Shown here: in pieces, positions 39,401 to 50,962 of the stretch
Position numbering within the stretch: position 1 is the first letter of the stretch
Layout: the number at the start of each line of letters is the position of its first letter
Assembly: GCA_019321725.1 (NCBI GenBank)
Contig: CM033111.1
Location: forward strand, 4,278,001-4,342,000
DNA from: Paulownia fortunei
Lineage: Eukaryota; Streptophyta; Magnoliopsida; Lamiales; Paulowniaceae
Reading direction: 5' to 3'
Length of the DNA: 64,000 nt
Notes under the pieces: generated by a model
The model's database searches: none
The model's input: the letters and a program-made list of their open reading frames with translations, nothing else
Told to the model about the DNA's origin: nothing
Program-made: the position numbers and the translations under genes

Positions 39401-40650
39401 ACTTAATGGGCACCAAGGTGCCTCCATATACACCAAAGGACGATAGCTATCTGTGTGTTCAGCATCGAAGAAGTGAGCAAAAGAAATATAAGTATTCCTT
39501 TGTCCATACAAATAGAGAATGACAAAACTCTTCAACAATGTGCCTTTCCTTCAGATGTTCTAAGTATTTCTCATTTACAGCCTTATTATGATGTGTCATG
39601 TGTACTTATAATTAGAATGATAATTAAAAGTTGATTTGAGGTAAGTAATGTTATAAATGTTTTAAGATTAACTCACAGCCTAATGTATTTTGTAAGGCTA
39701 GTACGAAGAGCAGTAACGCATGTACGAAAACTATTTTAGCAGTCTCGCTAGCTAATTGTAGGCACTTTATAGAATTTAATCATCCAGGGAATGGTACCAG
39801 TAATCCTTTAAATATTAATATATCAAAGGAAAAGGTTATTCCAGAATTTCATGTAGTCAACGCCAGGCAGGAGCCAAAAATATATTGTTCTACTTCTATG
39901 TACTCATCTTTGTTGGTTAAGTAACTGCGTCCTGATAGGGATTGTGTTTTCTTTCTGTGGAAACTCGATCCCTGAAAGAGTAAGATGATAATGATTCCAT
40001 CTACATGGTCTAAACTTAATGTCCCAATTTTCTTTTGATGAAGTTTTAGTTTTACATAAGACACTGTATTTTGTTTCTTCTCCTTAAATTTAAACGTAAC
40101 AGCTTAAAAACAGTTGAATTTATGTGATGCCTTGTTTCTCAACTGATTCAGAATTTTGCAAGTGCTCATTTTATGACGTGATAAAAACTGGTACTGGTGC
40201 TTGATGCCTGATTACATCAAAACTTGTTAGACATAATTAAAGCGTGGCTTGAGTCATCATGCATTTCAGCATGTTTTTATATATACCGCTAACGTCATCG
40301 TAGCAAACTAGATTTCTGTTATATACTCTTACAACTCTTGTTCTTCATTTCCTTATTCCCTACTTTTGATTTGATTCTGCTTTCTGTATTTAATATTCGC
40401 GGTATGGTAAATATGATCTTGTTTTCTGTCTCGTATGAAACAAAAATTCATTTACTGGAGTTGCATAATCACAATTGTGCAGGATGATAAATTTGAGCGA
40501 CTCTTCAAGATGTATGCAGGCAGAAGTAAGCTTGATGTGAAAAATTTAGTTTTCTGCTTTGATGGGGATAAAATTAGTCCAGCGGAAACTCCTGATAGCC
40601 TTGGAATGGAGGAAAATGACATCATAGAAGTGCATGTGAAGTCAAGTTAA
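36409..40650 (+). CDS. SUMO-like-domain protein, NIP45/RENi type (At1g68185-like)
   Basis: Small nuclear-type protein with a carboxyl-terminal SUMO-like domain of the Rad60-Esc2-NIP45 (RENi) class. Family members are linked to SUMO pathway and genome-maintenance functions; the role of the plant protein is not settled. Coding exons: 36409-36411, 36542-36617, 36738-36799, 36920-37077, 39117-39327 and 40483-40650, giving 225 residues. Exon 1 contributes only the ATG, followed at once by a GT donor; the next exon starts EDSNEEFEPLFDY. A basic KKRK patch (39-42) could be a nuclear signal. An acidic run (64-74) is followed by DWLPPPPK (74-81), then a charged, probably helical segment (about 100-128). 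The ubiquitin fold runs from about 152 to 225. There is no carboxyl-terminal diglycine, so it is not a conjugatable SUMO. The intron at 37078-39116 is 2 kb. The B-box gene follows on the same strand. Confidence 0.85.
37324..37346. repeat. (TA)n microsatellite
   Basis: A TA run in the 2-kb intron of the SUMO-like gene. Confidence 0.9.
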
Positions 40651-43100
40651 TCCGGGTAAAAGAGCTTTTTGGATGGCTTTTACCATTTACCTTTGCCAAG
40701 CATGCCTTTCAAGTTCTCAATGAAATTGAACTGATATTTAAGGTCATGATGATGATTTGGAGCCATCTTTCTTGTGTTATCTTCATTTATATGTGCTCTT
40801 TTGGCCTATTCTATGGGACTAGCTTGTTTTGCTGGACGAGCATTGCATATTGATCCTTGCACATCGAATTTGTCTCTCAAATGTTTATCTGCTTCTTTTC
40901 TACAGTCAACTTGTAAGTGTTACAATTGGATCATACGCACATACATGTACATGCATGAATTCTTCGACAACTATGTCATCGAATCAAGAAAGATGCTCCT
41001 TACTAGAAGCACAGATGATGAAGTAAATGACTGTCGTCTATAAAAGATTTTTAATTATCAAATTGATATATGAGTGCCCAACTATCAGAACTTTGAATAC
41101 TATTTTCTCTGTATTGTTTTGAGGTCATTCAGTCGTATTTCTAACCCTTAGATGATTGATCTATTTCAGGGTGTTGAGTCACCAACAGTGTGCAAGCTGA
41201 CTTCTTCCTAGAAGCATATTGTTATTGGGTCTTCTGGATAACCTGCATAAGTTATCTTGTTGCTACAATTGATCTTCTTCGTCCTCCAAATGTAAATTGA
41301 TGCTTTTTTTTGGGAATGACGGCCAATTTAGTGAAAACTGTTGAAATTGCTTGGTAGTTCTTTACATTCTGCAGCAGCTTTCTCAAGTAATGTTCTTGTT
41401 TTTTGGGTTTTAATTTTATATGGGAAATTATAGTCGACTTTTTGGAAAATTGAAGGAATGATATGCATATTATTCTATGGGACATTGGCGCGTGTATATG
41501 GAAACTGTTGCTTACAAGTAACCAATTAAAACTTTGACTTGGTTATTTTGATTAAGAATCATCGCTTTACTTATGGGAAACCATTTAATTTTTAAGTAGT
41601 GCCTCATTTAGATTATGTTTTCCATGACTTGTTTAACTCCAGCTTGTTTGATTACACTCTTGTATGGATTCTTGAATTCAAATTCTATGAGCAAATGTGG
41701 GGCTGTGCATTTTTTCCTTGAGAATGACGGGTGTGGCTATCTTGCCGCCTTAAGCAGATGTTTGGTTGGATGATTTTCCACCATATTTGAACCAGTGAGA
41801 TCTTTTTTATTAGCAAAAGCAATTGAAACTTGAAAGGCTTTTGAATTTTGTACTAGTTTACAGAGCTATCAATCAGTATCCGTCAAATCAGACAAACAAA
41901 GAGGCAAAAATAGTGAGTAATTTCTAATTTATGTATTTTCTATCCAATCACTGCTGTAAGAGATTGATCTTTTTAATTATCAACTTACTATTTTGCCAAC
42001 CCCAATTTTTAAAAATGAGAAAGTGTAATATTTGTGGATAGATAAGTGTAATACATTCCATTGATTCATTCAAACTCGTAAAATGAAAGAGAAGTCGATA
42101 GATAGGCTGTGTTTGGGTTTTATATCTTACTTCACATAAAGTTTTATTTTATTTTTCAAAAAAAAAAATTTAAGTATAATTTATAAGTCCAAATGTATCC
42201 CATCAGGGAATTAACTTTAAAGATATGAAATGGGCTCGTTTGATTTTTGAGACAAAGGGTGTCGAATGTAGAGTTCTAACCAAGTAAAATATGTGGTTAG
42301 GCCCACATTGGATTGGCATTGTTGGGCCTGGCCCCGATAAGAGACCTACGCGTAACTTCCTACACGCTGGGTGGAGTCCTAATAAACTTACCATGTCTTT
42401 AAAGGTCTAGACCTGGATTTATGAATTATGGTGATCCAAACCGGTTTAAATTGGCCCATTTAGTGTCATTTTGATACTCGGACCCATGCCCAACCCATTA
42501 GTAATACATCTCTGGCCAAATATTTGACCCGCCCACACTTTGACCCTAGCAAATCCGTTTCAATAATCACTATATTCATGTTCATGGGAATATACTACTG
42601 ATTGCCATATCTAATTCCAACCCATGTAAAAATTTACATTTTGATCTTTTGTTTCAAATTGTGAATCACATAATTTAATATATATTTGTAAAGTGCAATA
42701 CATTAAAATTTATTAAGGCAAAATTAGTTCTAGTGATCTTATGCTCCTATTACAAGAAACACCACACATTTAAAGCGTATAATAAATCAACTGACAAATT
42801 CACACTATACACACTAAAAAATTCTCATTAACATTTTTATTTATTTGTTTTAACTAATTTTATTAACAAGGCATGCAAGTTGGCGGCAGAAAGTCACATT
42901 TGTTTCTTTGATGATCAATGGCTAAACTTCTGACTTCCCCATACTTGGGGGCAATCCTTCCCATGACGTGGCGAGTTCGCATTGGCTTTAGCCGCCAACT
43001 ATTTGGATGAGTGGCCGTACTGTCACATGCAGGATTAGATAACAGTTGGGATTATGTCACGCCCAGAATGACCACCTCAGCCAAAAAGTGCATCCTAAAA
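40651..43100. other. Spacer between the SUMO-like and B-box genes
   Basis: The first 500-600 bases are the probable 3' untranslated region of the SUMO-like gene. The open frames there are not conserved coding. The rest is AT-rich and unannotated. A GACGTGG motif at about 42965-42971 is an ACGT-core site of the kind bound by bZIP factors and falls within the probable promoter of the B-box gene. Confidence 0.5.
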
Positions 43101-43102
43101 GC

Positions 43103-43103
<1 letters not shown>

Positions 43104-43133
<30 letters not shown>
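43104..43133. repeat. (GA)n microsatellite in the B-box promoter or leader
   Basis: An uninterrupted GA run of about fifteen units lies just upstream of, or within, the 5' leader of the B-box gene. GA tracts are common near plant transcription starts and can bind BPC/GAGA-type factors. That role is inferred here. Confidence 0.85.
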
Positions 43134-43139
<6 letters not shown>

Positions 43140-43149
43140 GAGAGGACAG

Positions 43150-44171
43150 AGAGAGAAAGCAGATAAGATGCTTTAAGGCAAACAACTAACAGAGAACCAA
43201 ACCTCAATGGCCCTTTTTCTGGTTTGCTACATCATCAACTTATGATAACACTCACTCAATATTCCTGTGATTCTCTTTTTCACCTTTTTTATCTTTTTGT
43301 TTTTCTCCTTTCAAACTTTTTGTTACATCTATGAACAAAGAATTCCAAAAGGGTTTCTGATCTTCTGCTGATTCAAGAAAGTCGACTGTTGGGAAAAACG
43401 ATCACAGGTTAGTTGCCTCTCCTCATCTTCTTTTTTCTTTTTTCTGTTTGATTTTTGGGTATAAAAATATATTACTATGTACTAGGATGTCTATGTAAGA
43501 GATTCTACGATATGGCAGCAAGCAATTGGAAACTGGAATGAAGCACCCTGTCTTTGATCCGATATAATAATAAGTTTTTTTTTTTCTTTAAATGTGTTCA
43601 ATTGGTAGGAGCAGTAATCAGATGTTCACAGTAGTTCTATCTTTCTTGAGATCTTAGTTTAATTGCTTCAACTTTTCATGTATAGATAGGTGAGTTACGG
43701 TTGGATGGCTTTATTGGCATTGAAAACTGAGTGTGATTTGGTTTAAATCACAAGATCGAATATTTATATAATAAGTTGCTAGTGAAATGACACTGTACAG
43801 TGATTGTTATACAATAATTTACTGATTTTAAAGTAATGGAAGATTGCAGCATTTTTTTGCACAACATGGGATGAAAGCAATGCCGAATTTTAAGTTTAGC
43901 AAGCACTAGATCAGTTCTTGTGATGGACTAGCTAAAAGTTTCTTCACTTGCATCACATCTGCATGTCCTGGTGCTTTGTTTGATGGAGAAATACTTATTG
44001 AAGTATGTACTAATTTCATTTGATGCTGATTAGCTTTTCCCCCTTTTCTTGCTTCTGGATCTTGATCAAGCCTATTTCTTTTTGCAGTCTTATTCTCCTT
44101 AATGGTCTCTTCTTGGTTCCAAATCTTGGTGTGTTCCTCAGACTTTAGTCTGTACTAGTAAAACAAATCAG
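43150..44171 (+). other. 5' leader exon and leader intron of the B-box gene
   Basis: A leader exon appears to end at 43407 (CACAG followed by GTTAGT). The matching acceptor lies at 44170-44171 (AATCAG), 72 bases before the main ATG, so the leader intron is 43408-44171. The 5' boundary of the leader is a guess. Confidence 0.5.
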
Positions 44172-44206
44172 GTGACTTTCTCTGAATTGGAATATATATA
44201 CATGCC

Positions 44207-44260
44207 ATGGTTGTTTGGGTTTTGTTGAGCAACAAATACGGTGATGGAGAAAAGGTGTGA
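44207..44260 (+). CDS. Upstream ORF overlapping the B-box start codon
   Basis: An ATG in strong context (GCCATGG) at 44207 opens a 17-codon frame that ends at 44260. It runs past the main ATG at 44244 in a different frame. An earlier ATG at 44202 opens an eight-codon ORF. If transcripts include this region, scanning ribosomes would often miss the main start, which suggests translational control. This is seen in the sequence but not proven functional. Confidence 0.5.
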   Translation: MVVWVLLSNKYGDGEKV

Positions 44261-47200
44261 ATTTTGTATGGCATTAAATCCAGTTGTGTACTGTAAGGCA
44301 GATGCAGCACATCTCTGCCTCTCCTGTGATGCCAAGGTCCATTCAGCAAATGCTCTTTCCTACAGACATCCCCGCACCCTTGTGTGTGAGTCTTGCAGAT
44401 ATCAGCCAGCACTTGTTAGATGCTTTGACCATCAGATGTTCATGTGCCAAAGCTGTGACACCAGCCATCATGTCTCTTTTCAGCACCAGAAGAAAATAAT
44501 CAGTTGTTATGTGGGGTGCCCTTCTGCCAAAGATTTAGCTGTGTTATGGGGGTTCGACTTGAATGAATTGGAGAACAACTGTATTGGTAAAGATCAATCT
44601 GTTTCTCTTTCACTTACTGCTGATTCTGGTGATGTCAATTCAAATGTTTCAAATATGTCCTGCTTGCAAAGTGAAGTCTCTTCAATGGTATCTGCAATGG
44701 ATGGTATGATTTCTGTTCTTTATACAGAATCTGAAGGGGGATCCAGTAGTCGAGGAACAAAGGTAGACTGAAGCATATCTTGGTCAATTAATTCAATTAC
44801 TTTGATTATTCTTACTCAAACACTCTTGTCTTTTGTTGGCACTGTCGTTATTAATGGAGGATAAACTAAACGTAATCTAGATGATGGATTTCTGTAGGTC
44901 TGGACACTAATCCTAATTGTCCCGCACTATGTTTCAAGGTTGCATATAGCTTCATTTTGTGTTCATGTGCGATTTTATTCTACATACACACCACATGGAC
45001 AATGGCTTAATCTTTTCACTTTTCAACTTTCAATTTTTTGGGGGTCTAATCAAAGTAGACATTGGCTGATGCATTACATTTGCTAAAACGACGTCTGTAG
45101 CATGCAGTTATAGCCAGTGCAAGTCATGGCATGAATGGTAAGCCATGTAAGTTAATTGAATTCTGCTTCCCCTGGTTAATATGAGGTGAAGAGATTTTTC
45201 TTTTTAACTGGTTCTTTTAATTTTTGTTAGTTTTTGAATTCGCTGATGATTTGTATGCTACTTCTAGGTGGTTAAAGATGATAACCGGCAACAAAATGGC
45301 TACTTGATTATGCAACAAATTCAAGACTTGGAAACGCTTCAGCTCTCTGAGGGCATTGACAATTCATGTTTGGTACATGTCAAAGAGCGAACGGGTGGGT
45401 TACCATTCAGGCATGAAACCATCTGGAAAGTGCACAAAACCCTCAATAATCATATGGAGCATTTTGGTGGGCATCTTGACTTTCAACATACGGACAGTCC
45501 TCTTGAGGAGAAGACTGAGGAACCTTTGTCATCGCCACTTTCACAGCTGGACCACTTGACAAGTACTGGAAATCCCTTGCATGGAGACTCATTTTGGCAA
45601 TACAAAAGTCCTGCTCATAATAATGAGGTTGTCTCAAACTATCATCTCTTACTGATTTCTAAATATATGTTCCCATAACTCATTTATTGAACTCCTTGTG
45701 GATTATACTGTAGCAACTCTTCTATATGGTATATGGGACAAGCTTCCCTCTAGAACATTTATAATTGCCACAGAAGAAAAAGAATCACCGTATCCTTTTT
45801 CTCACTTGAAAATTTATATGGCTAACCAAAATGTAATGTGTTTCCTCACTCTTGATGAATAAAACAATCAGTCTAGCATACATCTTAAGCAAAGTCATGC
45901 CTGCTTAACAAAATCTTGACCTTTTTAGTCGTCTGTGATCTGTGAACTTGATGCAGGACTGTTCCATTTCCAGTTATATTATGCTCATGTGTACTTTGAT
46001 ATGAAATTAATTTCAGCATTTGCTGACTTACACATCCCTTCAACTCATGTTAATCAGTGAGTTAGCAGCATAAGCACATGCATGGCAACACACTAGTCTT
46101 CTGGAACATATCAGTTGGCAATCTTTTTCATTAACAGAAAATGAAAATCACCCTCTGAACAAAATCTTACATGCATGAATTCTGCAGATTTGGCTTCAAA
46201 ACATGCAAGATCTTGGAGTTTGTGATGAAGTACAATTTTTTGATGATGTCAACATACCTGATGTTGATTTGACATTCCGGAACTTTGAAGAACTTTTCGG
46301 AAGTGAGCATGAGCCAAGCAGAGCACTGGTTGATGACAAAAATATGACATGCTCCTTTGCAGATAAGCATCCATCATTTGGTAAATTAGATAGAGGCTGT
46401 GCAAGCACAATTGAGGTTTGAAATTTTACCTCTCCGGCATTATGCTCTTGAAGTATTTCAAGCATTTGTAGAACTTCTTTGTTAGCAAACATTCTGAGGT
46501 TGCAATATTTTTTCATGTGTTAGGTTTTATTGCATCTATTAGATCATTTTAGAGTCTGAATTTTCACCTTTATGTTATTCTATAACAAGTAATTGCATTT
46601 CAATTTGTAACCTTGATCTATTTTTCACAAAACCATTTATATTAGCTGAAAACAACACCATGCAAAACAATTCCCTGTTCGTACACAACCAAACAATAAT
46701 GTTTTATAGTTTTACTAACAACAGGACTGAAAACATTGCAGGGGCCTATAACCTAATAACCAAAAAGTGCAATAGAAAGGTCTGCAATTTTGGCGACTGT
46801 AGTTGAATATTTCGGGGGAGTTCTAGGATTGGAAGGGCTAACCATGGCGAACATCTATATACTGTAACTTCTATGATGATATTGGATGTCAATGAGATGA
46901 AAAATCTAGATGTCAAACAATATGCATAGATTATTTTTCAATAATTCTCTGAACTGCAAGTCAGATCAACCATGCTGGACAGGAAGTAGATCATATCCTG
47001 TGGATTTCCTTCTTAAGTTTACATTCATGACACTCTAGTCTCCCAAGGTCCATTCTGATGCCATATATCTCCTTTCAAGCTGTGTCCAAAAAAATACTTA
47101 AGGAATAGGTCTGGTATATGTAACTCTATGATTTTCAATTCGGGAATCAAGACTGTTATGCTTGAACATGGCATAGGATACAATTAGCATCCTTAATTGA

Positions 47201-48459
47201 ATCAATATCACAAGATCCTGAAAGTTCTAACATGTCACCTATGTTTAACAGAGAAAGAAGTATGCTTTTAGTAATTCTGCAGCACATTATGTTTACCTTC
47301 CAATGCTGTGTTAAAGAATTGGCCTTCGATTCTCCTAAATGGGAAGCTAAGTGTATCTGCCAATTTGGGATAAAACAATTTCCATTCTTTAAATCTGCAG
47401 ATTAAACATGATTTGTTGGCAGAGAATGATGCTTATGTTTCATTTTTATTTTTCTCATCTCTTTATGTACTGTTTTCTTTTTGTATTTTCTTCCTTTATG
47501 ACAGGATATTTCGGGCCTTTTGCAGCAGTCCAATGATGCTGACAAAGAAATGGATACTTCTGACCAAGTTCATCAATTACAAATGATTAATTATCATCCT
47601 CGTCCCCTTAGGCCATCTTATTCAGCATCATCGTTCTCCATCTCAAGGATCACTGGTGAAAGCAGCGGTTCAGAATATAAGGATGATGGGCTTTCTCCAA
47701 CTTTTCCTAAACAGCTACTTCCACATGGTTCATATGATTCAGAGAATACAAAGTTGGATGGTAAAGAAAATGTCATAATGAGATACAAGGAGAAGAAAGT
47801 TTTGCGGTAAGTCTTAACTCCATAAAGCTTGATGCCAAATAGAAATGGGATCGACTATTCCTTTAAGTTGAATCTGAACATGACTCTTAAGTTGGAACCT
47901 TTTTTGCATAGTTTTCACATCAGTATGATACTTCATATAGCTGTTCCGAATTTTAATACCTAGTAATATTCACACTAAAGTTGGATACAAAAATATGATT
48001 TTGATCTTGTTGCTCCTGGAAACAAGGGTGGAAAGGACTTGCTTGATCCTTCTTCTTTTGTAACAGGGCCTCATATGATTCACTATTCTTTCAAGCTATA
48101 AGCATGTTTTCTGAGTGAGTAGATGCATTAGTATCTGATGAGCCAACCTGTCTATATACTTCCAATACACTTCAAACGAATGCTTGCACGTGATGGAAAT
48201 TGATTAAGTTGTCTATTCCATTACAAATTAGATATTTTGCTGCATGTTCTCTTGACAGCCATTTCTATATTGTTAAAAGTAAAACTTAAAGCTGGTGTGG
48301 GATCTTAGTAAGTTCCTCTCTTTTTCATTTAGGCATGAAAAACAAGCCCAGTATACATCTCCAAAATCTAAATCTGGTGGGAAGAAACAGGGAAAAGGTC
48401 AAGTGTTGAAGGTAGAAGGCTGTCAAGGTGAGACTGCCAATGTAACTAGAAGCTTCTGA
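44244..48459 (+). CDS. BBX27: B-box zinc-finger protein, At1g68190/BBX27-like
   Basis: Putative transcriptional regulator with amino-terminal zinc-binding B-boxes. Coding exons: 44244-44762, 45268-45627, 46188-46415, 47505-47806 and 48333-48459, giving 511 residues. B-box 1 has the full ligand set C5, C8, C17, D20, C25, C28, H33 and H42. A second, B-box-like motif follows (C48, C51, C60, C68, C71, H75/H76). Beyond it a GCPSAKDLAVLWGF segment is CONSTANS-like. Exon 3 encodes IPDVDLTFRNFEELFG (316-331), the feature that made me compare it with At1g68190. A true CCT domain is not present: the start ENVIMRYKEKK (about 457-467) looks like the beginning of one, but the rest is an unrelated basic, Lys/Gly/Ser-rich tail. 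The exon 2 donor (GTTGTC) is weak, so alternative splicing is possible. The gene neighbours the SUMO-like gene as At1g68190 neighbours At1g68185. The symbol is tentative. Confidence 0.85.
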
Positions 48460-50420
48460 AGCTATATTTGTTGGACTGTGTATCGTGTTGTACATATATT
48501 TGTCCACAGGAAACTCAAGAATGCTTGATGACATTCTCCTAATCTCCTCTTCTTTCACTTATGTGTGAAGTCCAATTTTGCTCTAACAGTGTTATGGGAT
48601 TCAATCTGTCTCATAGAACTGTATGATGATTCATGACATGACTTTGTTTTACCCCATCCTAAGTGTTCTGCATTAATATCATGTGGCTGTGATGTAAGAA
48701 TATGAATCTGCCATCATTTGTGTGTCCCAGGGCAATTAAACAGTTATATTAGTTGACTTCTGATTCAGTTGCCAGTATTCTTGTGCCTTACATTCTGCAA
48801 GTGATATATCAGAAATGAAGAACTGTGTCTTATTGGAATAATGGCATTAAGATGTTTGTAGTAGGGTTTACTCATTCATGTAGATGTCCTGATTCAGGGC
48901 TATAATTTAAAGAATTGCATAAAGGCCCTGATACTTGCCATTCTTTTTTTGGAGTTGCAAAAAATATTTATTTATTTTTTAAATTATGAGATCCGGTCAC
49001 GTTTGTAAAATGTGGATCTCAATATTAATATGAAATGACCTTTCCTTTGTTAATTTTATGTCGTGATGTATGATACGATGAATGATGGATATGTTTGCAG
49101 ATGATATATTATATAAATTACTTACTAAATACGAGTGACATACGAGCACATGAAGTGTCGTCGGACATTGTCTTCCTTGGACTAATTTATGTCCCATAGA
49201 TGATCGTATTATCCTCCACGTAGCGATGTTTTATTGTTATGAACTCGTTTTAGCGATTTAAAATTTTTATTTTGCTGTACTTTAAAATTTTTAAATTTTA
49301 AATTAAAAATTAATAAATCATACTTTATAAAAATAATAATAAAACTTTTCCTCGTTATTGTCGAACAAATTCTATGGTTATTGGTGGTTGTGAGTGATGA
49401 GATGTTTTAAAAGTAATGTTAGATGAGACATAACGAAAGAGATGACAACTGAAGTGATGACAAAGAATTTTTGGAGTTTGACTAGAAATAAAAAGGGGAA
49501 AAAATAGAAAGTTGGTTCAAAACTTGAAAGTTACAATAATAAATTCGACCACATTACTTTTAATTATCTTAATATGTTTATGGCCCACTCAAAACAATCA
49601 TTTCATTGAAACCATTCTCAAGGCCCAAGCAATGAAGTTGGCAGGCTTCTGACCAAAATGCCCATATATAACATAACAATGACAACAGCCTCAAGCCCAC
49701 TTATAAATGGGTAAAGTTTGGCCCAAAGCATGATGAAGCTAGTATGGCATCATATCCTTGCACAACAATGATAATCACCCGTGAAGAATAGTAACTCAGA
49801 GGATTATGGCAATCATGGGTACATGCTAAGACAAAATTATCACGACAATTCGTTAGTGTTCCTTGTTCAATACTATTTGTTTGAATTTTAGTCTCGGGCA
49901 TAAGCCTATAAAAAGGGGCATAAATACACTAGACACATGAATTTGAATTACTCATTCGGAAAACCCTAAATTGGCCTTTTTATTCTATCTACAAGCAAAA
50001 TATACTATCTTTCGTACAAGAAAGTCATGTAATTATGCTATTGCCAAAACTTTTTAAAGAAAATAGCGTGTGACATGTTAATTTGGTTTTATTTACTTTA
50101 TTTTTATGATGATGATCTTGTCTTGTTTGTGATTGCTAGTGATACAAAACTCGTTATATGTAGGCTAGCACAATCAAGTCGCCGTTTCCTTGAAAGATAA
50201 TGGTGTATGATCAATTACAAAAAAAACTTCTCACACTTAAAATGAAAAATGAGGAAAAGAACGGGAGAATGTGATAAACACACTCTCCATCTTTATTTTT
50301 GCACTTATATATGTAGGTGAGTATATGAAGTCCAAAATAAAAATTGAAAGTATATTAATCACACATCCAAATAAAAACAGTTAAAAAAAAAAAGCGAAAC
50401 ACACACACACTAAAGAAAAG

Positions 50421-50534
50421 GTGCAAGTATCATTATTCCATCATCACAATTAGGGATGTCAATGGGTTCGGATAAAAGTGCAAGTATCACTCTTCCATCA
50501 TCACCATTAGAGATGTCAATGGGTTCGGGTATCA
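50421..50534. repeat. 57-bp direct duplication at the edge of a MITE
   Basis: Units 50421-50477 and 50478-50534 are nearly identical, beginning GTGCAAGTATCA and ending in the MITE terminus plus GGGTTCGG. Each unit includes flanking DNA, a target-site-like octamer and the left inverted terminus. Confidence 0.85.
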
Positions 50535-50962
50535 CAAACTTGCCCTATTTGGGACGGATTCGGGTTGAATAAATGGGTAATGGGGTGGGTAACAAGTTTA
50601 TTTTTTTAGACCCGTCGGGTTCGAAACGAGTAACGAGTTCAAGAGGACCTGTCCCAAACCCGCTCCGAATATAAAGTGTATAAATAAATTAAAATTTTAT
50701 ATGTTTAATTTTTTTATTCTTTTTCTCTTCCTACCCTCAATTTTTCGGCATCTACACTTCTAGTATACCTTAAAATAATTATTTATTTTCTAACTAATTT
50801 TCTTTTGATTTTTTTCAAAAATAAAGTAAACTAGTGGGTTTAACGGATTAGACCCGCCGGGTATGTGTTTGGGGCGGGAGAGGTCCGAAACTAAATGAAA
50901 GTGAACAAAACGAATCTCAAATTCAATCAAACTCATTTCAAACCCAACCCTTGACATCCCTA
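50508..50962. mobile_element. hAT-like MITE with 8-bp target-site duplication
   Basis: A 455-base element. The left end is TAGAGATGTCAATGGGTT and the right end is the reverse complement of TAGGGATGTCAAGGGTTGGG, giving inverted repeats of 12-15 bases. Flanking octamers ATCACCAT (50500-50507) and ATCACCGT (50963-50970) match at seven of eight positions, as expected for hAT elements. There is no transposase frame. Confidence 0.75.

Noticed and set aside
40774..41043. Plus-strand 89-codon open frame after the SUMO-like gene
   Set aside because: It lies where the 3' untranslated region is expected, has no conserved features and is overlapped by other random frames.
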